Source of the DNA: UBA60 sp964587885
Lineage (GTDB): Archaea > Thermoplasmatota > Poseidoniia > Poseidoniales > Poseidoniaceae
Direction of reading: 5' to 3'
Length of the DNA stretch: 57,514 nucleotides
Assembly (NCBI GenBank): GCA_964587885.1
Contig: CAZPME010000012.1
Span: 1-57,514 of the forward strand
Numbering within the stretch: position 1 is the first letter of the stretch; every line of letters starts with the position of its first letter. This document shows, piece after piece, positions 52,922 to 57,514 of the stretch. The notes beneath the pieces were generated by a model that ran no database searches, had not been told where the DNA came from, and saw only the letters and a list, made by a program, of their open reading frames with translations. The translations under genes and the position numbers were made by a program.

Positions 52922-54610
52922 CTAAGGTGCAGTAATCGTCCCACTCTCACCACAAACACTGGCAAATTCTTGGATTGCTTTAATGTAGTCGTCCTTAGTA
53001 ACCGCATCATTCTCTTCAACCAAAGCACAACTAACTTCCCATAACTCTCCCAATGCCATACTCCAGCCCGAGCCGCGGTCGCGTGCATCCTGTTCAAAAT
53101 GCCATTCTTGCCCAACCCCTTTGTTATGAGCGCTAAGCCACGCCCAACCTAATGCTTGAATTGCGATATCCCCGCGCATCTTGGCTGCTTTAGCATGTGC
53201 GCGGCCAACCCCTTGTCCATGAGCTTGAAGAATAAGTGCATGAACCTCACCGCATATACCCGAAAGAACTCCGTCTTTCCAAGGAAACTTTTGCACTAAT
53301 GCCGCTGCAGCCCGACTCGACTCAAGTCCACGTAAGAATTTTCCAAACGGACTCATTTTTTCGAGTTGCGACTGCCAAACAGCACCCACTTCAACATCTT
53401 CTAGACCGAGTTTAAGAAGAATTTCTTCACCAAAATCCTCCCACAGGGCGGAAAGTAAGTGGTGGCATGTTTTTGCTTTACACCAAATCATTCCATCATC
53501 GCGCCCATCAAACTCTCCATTTTCACCTATAGTTGCTCCGACTTCGTTCGCGGCCATTATTTCAAGACCGATCCCAGCAGCCTCACGCTCGACATCACTA
53601 CCTGATAGTAAGCGAATTCCTGCGGCTAAGTCTGTTATTGAAAACCATTCACCACTAATTGCAACTCCAGTGCCGAGATTACCAGTAACTGCGGCTTGCA
53701 ACGCCTGCCATAAACTTCCCTCAGGAACACCTAATTCCATCCAGCCGCGGATTAGCGTCTCGGCTTCATCCACTGCTTTTTCAGGCAGCGGTTCATCCTT
53801 CGGCCAACCTCTAGGCTTCCAAGAAAATCCCCCTTCAGCGATTTTTGTAAGATTAGGTGGCATCATTGAAAGGGCTAATTCTGTGATAAGAGGGCTCTTT
53901 CGATTATCTGTAAACACTTCAGGACCCAAGACTAGAGTTATCCCATTATTGTAATCTAGGCTTACCCCACCTTCTTCGACATTACCGATAGAAAAACCTA
54001 CATCAGTTTTCTCAACATCAGCATCTAACTCATCGAGTACTTCTTCCAGCCAACCATCAGGGATATTGGCTTTATTTCCTGAGCAAACAAAACCATCTGA
54101 CCATGAGAAAAAATACCATCCTTTACGGGCATGAGATTCCCAAGAAAGCAACCTCAGGCGAGCATTACGGTGATTTTGAATACCAACCGCAAATATCGGC
54201 TTGGAATCTCCTTTACGGACAAATGAACTATTTCCGTAAATTGGGTGGGTGAATGTCCCCACTAAGGAGATGTCAGTTTCATGGGCGGCTGCTAAAGCAC
54301 CAGCCCATGCTTTGGCCATAGGGTCGCCACGCTTACTCATCATTCTCTTATGCAACCACGAGATATAGTGCCGTTTATTGAGAACTTTATCGATTTGCCT
54401 TCGAGTTCTGGTTACTGGATCAATTCGTCCCCAGGGTAGGCGCCCCTCCCAGCGCATTTCCGGAAGGGCAATTTCAGGATTTTCAAGTAAGAGGTCCAAA
54501 TTTTTACGTAAGCGTTGTTGAACATTTTGTGAGGCCCGTTTAGTCCCTCTCATCCGCAGCCGCTGCTGCTTTTTTTGTCCGGGAAACTCAACTTGTGCAG
54601 GTCCAGCCAT
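52922..54610 (-). CDS. Orphan 562-residue protein
   Basis: I do not recognise this protein. It begins with a basic, Arg/Gln-rich segment (residues about 12-36, QQRLRMRGTKRASQNVQQRL). The rest is a soluble, Trp-rich globular protein with no signal peptide or membrane span, and with Gly-Trp and Trp-x-x-Ala motifs in the C-terminal part (ALGWAWLSAHNKGVG). No nucleotide-binding loop or metal motif stands out. It converges on cystathionine gamma-synthase with a 4-base gap and precedes no clear partner. It is likely a lineage-specific family. Confidence 0.65.
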   Translation of the reverse strand: MAGPAQVEFPGQKKQQRLRMRGTKRASQNVQQRLRKNLDLLLENPEIALPEMRWEGRLPWGRIDPVTRTRRQIDKVLNKRHYISWLHKRMMSKRGDPMAKAWAGALAAAHETDISLVGTFTHPIYGNSSFVRKGDSKPIFAVGIQNHRNARLRLLSWESHARKGWYFFSWSDGFVCSGNKANIPDGWLEEVLDELDADVEKTDVGFSIGNVEEGGVSLDYNNGITLVLGPEVFTDNRKSPLITELALSMMPPNLTKIAEGGFSWKPRGWPKDEPLPEKAVDEAETLIRGWMELGVPEGSLWQALQAAVTGNLGTGVAISGEWFSITDLAAGIRLLSGSDVEREAAGIGLEIMAANEVGATIGENGEFDGRDDGMIWCKAKTCHHLLSALWEDFGEEILLKLGLEDVEVGAVWQSQLEKMSPFGKFLRGLESSRAAAALVQKFPWKDGVLSGICGEVHALILQAHGQGVGRAHAKAAKMRGDIAIQALGWAWLSAHNKGVGQEWHFEQDARDRGSGWSMALGELWEVSCALVEENDAVTKDDYIKAIQEFASVCGESGTITAP

Positions 54611-54666
54611 CTATCTCCCTCGAATTGCGTAATTCAATCTCAGCCATATGTTCATCGCTATGTTGG

Positions 54667-55554
54667 TTAAGCAGGTAATATCAATTTTTCAACTGCTTCT
54701 AACTCCATATCGTGTAATTCTGCAGGCATTACGAGACAATGAATTTTCCCACCACTTAACTCTGCTAATTTCCCGAGCGCACCCCTGCGTAGACGTTGAG
54801 AACTTGTTCCCAAATCAGTGCATAAAATCCCTTGCCAATCGCGTATTGGCTGAGCCAATAATTGGTTGGTTGCACGCGCCTTCATGCGCCCCCTAATATC
54901 ATCATTATCTAATATAGATTCATCAAGATGAGGAGGCAAATCATGTTTTAGTTTTGCCGCCATCATTTCCAAAGTCAATACTGCTTGTTCAGGGGTCATG
55001 GGTTGGGGCGCAACGTCACCGCTACTAGTTGGGTCAAGGTCGAATAGGACTAATACATGATTACCCAAATATAGTGATTCACAAAGTAATTCAATTGGTG
55101 AAGTTGGCAAATAATCTCCGTGAGGGAAGGCCAAAGTTACTTGGCGGCCAAAGCGATAGTTTTGCAACCCTAAACCTCCTGTAACCAAAGTTGTTACCGA
55201 AGTGGCATGGATGACTTGTATGGGAATTTTTTCATCATGACAACGTAGTAATAAATCCACATGAGTGGTGGCTTGCAATGGATCACCGATTACAAGAAGA
55301 GAAACGGTACTGGTTTTGGCAAGGTCGAGAAGCATTTTGGGGTTTTCAATATCTTTACGTTGCAATGTTGTAATATCGCCCACCAGTTCTACAAGGCAAT
55401 CTAGACTTGATTGGTCTAGCATTGAAGTATAATTCTCAAGAAATCGATGAGTGCTATGGCTTGCCATCTTAACCCCTGCAAGTGACATATTAGTCGCCGA
55501 GCCAACCCCGGTTCCAATGAGGAATAGCCCACTATCTTCTTCCGCCAACGTCAA
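54667..55554 (-). CDS. dphB: Diphthine synthase
   Basis: This 295-residue SAM-dependent methyltransferase of the tetrapyrrole-methylase fold methylates the modified histidine of elongation factor 2 during diphthamide formation. Motifs are LFLIGTGVGSATNMSLAGV at the start, LLVIGDPLQATTH, VIHATSVTTLVTGGLGLQNYRFGR and VLVLFDLDP. The start is a TTG at 55554, supported by GGAGG seven bases upstream; no ATG lies before the first strand. It is somewhat longer than typical DphB (about 260) because of an acidic C-terminal segment. It is divergent from trm5. Confidence 0.88.
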   Translation of the reverse strand: MTLAEEDSGLFLIGTGVGSATNMSLAGVKMASHSTHRFLENYTSMLDQSSLDCLVELVGDITTLQRKDIENPKMLLDLAKTSTVSLLVIGDPLQATTHVDLLLRCHDEKIPIQVIHATSVTTLVTGGLGLQNYRFGRQVTLAFPHGDYLPTSPIELLCESLYLGNHVLVLFDLDPTSSGDVAPQPMTPEQAVLTLEMMAAKLKHDLPPHLDESILDNDDIRGRMKARATNQLLAQPIRDWQGILCTDLGTSSQRLRRGALGKLAELSGGKIHCLVMPAELHDMELEAVEKLILPA

Positions 55555-55585
55555 ACCATAACCTCCAGTGGAATGGGCGAGCCGA

Positions 55586-56743
55586 ATGCGTCATTTGAGC
55601 GTGCCGAAACGAAAGACCGAATATTTCGCCGCCCAATTACGGGCAAAGGGATGGGCGGCGAAGGGATATCATATCCTTTCAGATGGCGAATGTAATTTAC
55701 TTCCCCTCGCCCCAAAAGCACCAACCGAGTTGCCCGATGAATTGGGTCGAGTGCCGATGGTAGAACTTGAACGGCAAACCCAACCAGACACAACCCATTG
55801 GCAGACTTTTTTAGCCAATCACGTGTCACCAGAAGTAATTGAAAAGCATACTGGAGAATGGCCAAATGCTCAAGAACACTTTGGAGACATCATCCTCTTC
55901 AAATTGGAGGATTCGGTACTCAAATACGCTCAAGAAATTGCGATTGCTAAACTCGAATTCAGTAAGAAATCACGTTTAGTTTTACTTGATGGTGGAGTAG
56001 TTGGGCAATTTCGCATCCGCAATTTATCACCCATAGCAGCGCGGTTGGATGGAAAAATACTTGGGCGTGAAGAAATAAATAATCTCCCAGCACAAATCAA
56101 TGTCGATTTAACTACTTGTAGGGCAAGAATCAGTGAATACGGTGCACAAATAATAGTTGACCCAACTAAAGCATACTACTCAACCCGTCTCGCTAATGAG
56201 CGAGCTATGACCGTAACGGCAGTTATGGAACTGGCTCAAGAATTAGGCCGACCATTATCAATTGCTGATCCATATTGTGGAGTGGGACCTGCTCTAATCC
56301 AATTATTACGCCAACCAGATTTGGTTTACGAATATCTTGCCACGGACTTAAATCCAGAGGCTCTGCCTCTATTGGAAGAGAATCTCAGAGCAAATTCAAC
56401 AGTAAAACAAGTACGCCTACCATATGACTTAGAGAATGCACTTCATTTAACCGAGAAGGAAGAATTGAAGGGCCGATTTGACGTATTATTAGTCAATTTA
56501 CCACACGACACCATCAACCACCTTTCTCACATATTGCCGTTATTGCAAGAAAACACCCCCACTCTATTGCGCGGTTGGTTAGTTGCAGAAGAATCACTAC
56601 TGAAAGAGAGTGAAGAAAAACTCAACAATATTCTCACATCGAAACAATTACGTAGCCCATTAACATTAGAAATCCGCCGCCAATATAGTACGAATAAAGT
56701 ATTGACTCGATTCAGCGTAATACTTGAGCCGACGACAGGCTGA
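55586..56743 (+). CDS. trm5: Trm5-like tRNA (guanine-N1)-methyltransferase
   Basis: A 385-residue SAM methyltransferase of the Trm5/TYW2 group (COG2520), which methylates guanosine 37 next to the anticodon. The N-terminal domain begins LSVPKRKTEYFAAQLRAKGW, and HFGDIILFKLED is the central motif before the Rossmann domain. SAM binding is SIADPYCGVGPALI and the catalytic-region motif is VLLVNLPHDTINHL. A TYW2-like function cannot be excluded. I chose the ATG at 55586, which gives the family N-terminus; a GTG at 55568 is the longer option. Confidence 0.88.
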   Translation: MRHLSVPKRKTEYFAAQLRAKGWAAKGYHILSDGECNLLPLAPKAPTELPDELGRVPMVELERQTQPDTTHWQTFLANHVSPEVIEKHTGEWPNAQEHFGDIILFKLEDSVLKYAQEIAIAKLEFSKKSRLVLLDGGVVGQFRIRNLSPIAARLDGKILGREEINNLPAQINVDLTTCRARISEYGAQIIVDPTKAYYSTRLANERAMTVTAVMELAQELGRPLSIADPYCGVGPALIQLLRQPDLVYEYLATDLNPEALPLLEENLRANSTVKQVRLPYDLENALHLTEKEELKGRFDVLLVNLPHDTINHLSHILPLLQENTPTLLRGWLVAEESLLKESEEKLNNILTSKQLRSPLTLEIRRQYSTNKVLTRFSVILEPTTG

Positions 56744-56799
56744 AACAGCGTCATGCTTAACGCACACCTGCACTTGGCAAGGAATATCGAGTGAATATT

Positions 56800-56919
56800 A
56801 TGGTCAAGGTATCATGTTCTTGCGGCAACCAAATCGACGTTAGTGGTGTAACGCCAACAATAGAGCCAACCCAAGTCTATTGTGTTGTCTGTGGCACAGT
56901 AACTGGTCACAATCTATAG
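56800..56919 (+). CDS. Tiny zinc-ribbon protein (39 residues)
   Basis: A small frame of 39 codons (MVKVSCSCGNQIDVSG near the start, YCVVCGTVTGHNL at the end). It contains two cysteine pairs, CSC and CVVC, spaced as a zinc ribbon. An in-frame GTG at 56791 is a second possible start. It lies 56 bases after trm5 in the same direction and before tRNA-Asp. Such mini-ribbons occur in archaea as RNA- or ribosome-associated factors, but no family is assigned. Confidence 0.6.
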   Translation: MVKVSCSCGNQIDVSGVTPTIEPTQVYCVVCGTVTGHNL

Positions 56920-56960
56920 TCTGAATTTACCCCTATACAAGGCTAGAATTAGACGTTAGG

Positions 56961-57032
56961 CGCCGTTGCCGGGATTTGAACCCGGGGCGGGAGATCGACA
57001 ACCTCCCATGTTAACCCCTACACTACAACGGC
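56961..57032 (-). tRNA. tRNA-Asp (anticodon GTC)
   Basis: On the minus strand the acceptor stem GCCGTTG pairs with CAACGGC, and G is the discriminator base typical of aspartate. The anticodon stem GGAGG/TCTCC encloses loop TTGTCGA, giving anticodon GTC. The T arm is CCGGG-TTCAAAT-CCCGG and the D stem is GTGT/ACAT. There is no intron and no encoded CCA. Confidence 0.94.
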
Positions 57033-57061
57033 TCTTTGCAGGCCGGCCAAAGGAAACCTGT

Positions 57062-57068
57062 ATTTAAG
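57062..57068 (+). promoter_or_regulatory. TATA-like box
   Basis: The sequence ATTTAAG lies about 37 bases before the ATG at 57099 and just beyond the 5' end of the minus-strand tRNA-Asp gene. It resembles the box before the LX operon. Confidence 0.35.
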
Positions 57069-57098
57069 GCGCGCTCCATGGGGTGGTTGGGAGTCACT

Positions 57099-57514
57099 AT
57101 GGCCGGCAAGTCTCGAACGAGCAAACAAAAGAATAGAGACGATGCCGAAGAAGCCGCAGTTGGCGACCTCTTCGCAACTTCTTTTGATGAAATAGAATCG
57201 GCAGATACACCGGCAGCAAACGGTCTCGAGACAACCGAAGATGAATCGCCTGAACCCGAAGAAGTCGATGATAGTGAGACTACAGAAGAGCAATCTGAAG
57301 AAGTAGCTGAAGACACTACAGAAGAGGAGCAACCAGGCGGTGCCCCAGCAAAAGGCCCCCCTTCCTCTGGCCCCCCCTCATCCGGCCCCCCCTCATCCGG
57401 CCCCCCCTCATCCGGCCCCCCTTCCTCTGGCCCCCCCTCATCCGGCCCCCCCCATCCGGTCCTCCATCATCTGGCCCCCCCTCATCCGGTCCTCCATCAT
57501 CTGGCCCCCCCTCA
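57099..57514 (+). CDS. Acidic protein with Pro/Ser repeats (3' end beyond window)
   Basis: The frame opens at ATG 57099 (MAGKSRTSKQKNRDD) with a basic start, followed by a Glu/Asp/Thr-rich stretch (about residues 15-80). From residue 83 it consists of GPPSS repeats. Near 57451 one base is missing compared with the repeat unit: a run of eight C precedes ATCC where the repeat has seven C, T, C. The reading frame therefore leaves the GPPSS phase and reads HPVLHHLAPP repeats to the edge. The shift may be real or an assembly error in this low-complexity DNA. The function is unknown; such tails are often surface or scaffold linkers. Confidence 0.6.
   Translation, partial: MAGKSRTSKQKNRDDAEEAAVGDLFATSFDEIESADTPAANGLETTEDESPEPEEVDDSETTEEQSEEVAEDTTEEEQPGGAPAKGPPSSGPPSSGPPSSGPPSSGPPSSGPPSSGPPHPVLHHLAPPHPVLHHLAPP
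57348..57514. repeat. 15-bp tandem repeat encoding Gly-Pro-Pro-Ser-Ser
   Basis: About eleven units of a 15-base repeat (GGCCCCCCCTCATCC and variants ending TCCTCT or CCATCATCT) run to the right edge. One unit lacks a T, which changes the coding phase. Confidence 0.9.

Noticed and set aside
57348..57514. Possible CRISPR or regulatory repeat array
   Set aside because: The 15-base units are contiguous, have no spacers and encode GPPSS.

Overview
The window most likely comes from a marine Group II euryarchaeon (Poseidoniales / Thermoplasmatota). I infer this from the gene mix; no rRNA is present. Clearly archaeal genes are ribosomal protein LX, prefoldin alpha, FtsY, geranylgeranylglyceryl-phosphate synthase, diphthine synthase, a Trm5-like methyltransferase, AlaX, beta-CASP RNase and geranylgeranyl reductase. 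They sit among bacterial-type genes (UvrA, DDAH, Sco, cystathionine gamma-synthase) and many large secreted proteins and peptidases with lipobox signals and calcium-type Asp-rich repeats. Base composition is moderate, intergenic gaps are short, and both tRNA genes lack an encoded CCA.

Layout. 1-11 kb: a secreted FG-GAP repeat protein cut by the left edge, a CYTH protein, a HerA/VirB4-like ATPase with a C-terminal membrane domain, tRNA-Leu(GAG), DDAH, two redox lipoproteins (Sco and thioredoxin-like), a broken TerB-like gene, a secreted M28 peptidase and an M50 membrane protease. 11-24.6 kb: a mainly minus-strand housekeeping block. It runs moeA-uvrA, then purL-purQ-acyltransferase-alaX as a tight operon, with a TauE-type permease and a beta-CASP nuclease alongside. 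24.56-24.95 kb: the only long gene-free stretch. It is AT-rich and holds two inverted copies of a motif resembling the archaeal origin recognition box, so it is a candidate replication origin. 24.95-26.8 kb: ferredoxin, a FAD-binding reductase-like protein and GGGP synthase, probably for membrane lipid synthesis. 26.7-29.1 kb: an actin/MreB-like protein followed by a long coiled-coil protein. 29.2-32.4 kb: a membrane-anchored subtilisin-like protease. 32.4-36 kb: the conserved LX-pfdA-ftsY operon, a DUF1844-like protein and a receiver domain with a C-terminal membrane anchor. 36-46.8 kb: a eukaryote-like OMP decarboxylase, a 1.2-kaa surface protein with a PGF-CTERM-like tail, an SDR, an S15-family lipoprotein hydrolase, a secreted beta-propeller and a cupredoxin-like protein. 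46.8-57.5 kb: geranylgeranyl reductase, HAD phosphatase and NERD protein in one operon; a homoserine-kinase-like protein; an Lrp regulator divergent from cystathionine gamma-synthase; an orphan 562-aa protein; dphB; trm5; a tiny zinc ribbon; tRNA-Asp(GTC); and an acidic Pro/Ser-repeat protein cut by the right edge.

Together the genes fit a heterotroph that degrades protein outside the cell (M28, S15 and S8 peptidases), makes its own purines, pyrimidines and archaeal lipids, and carries an extensive Asp/Asn-rich cell-surface proteome. The items most worth a second look are the candidate origin at 24.6-24.8 kb, the actin/coiled-coil pair, the reductase with no normal start codon, the TerB gene with an in-frame TGA, the membrane-tethered receiver, and the repeated operator-like motif at the lrp/cystathionine gamma-synthase promoter.
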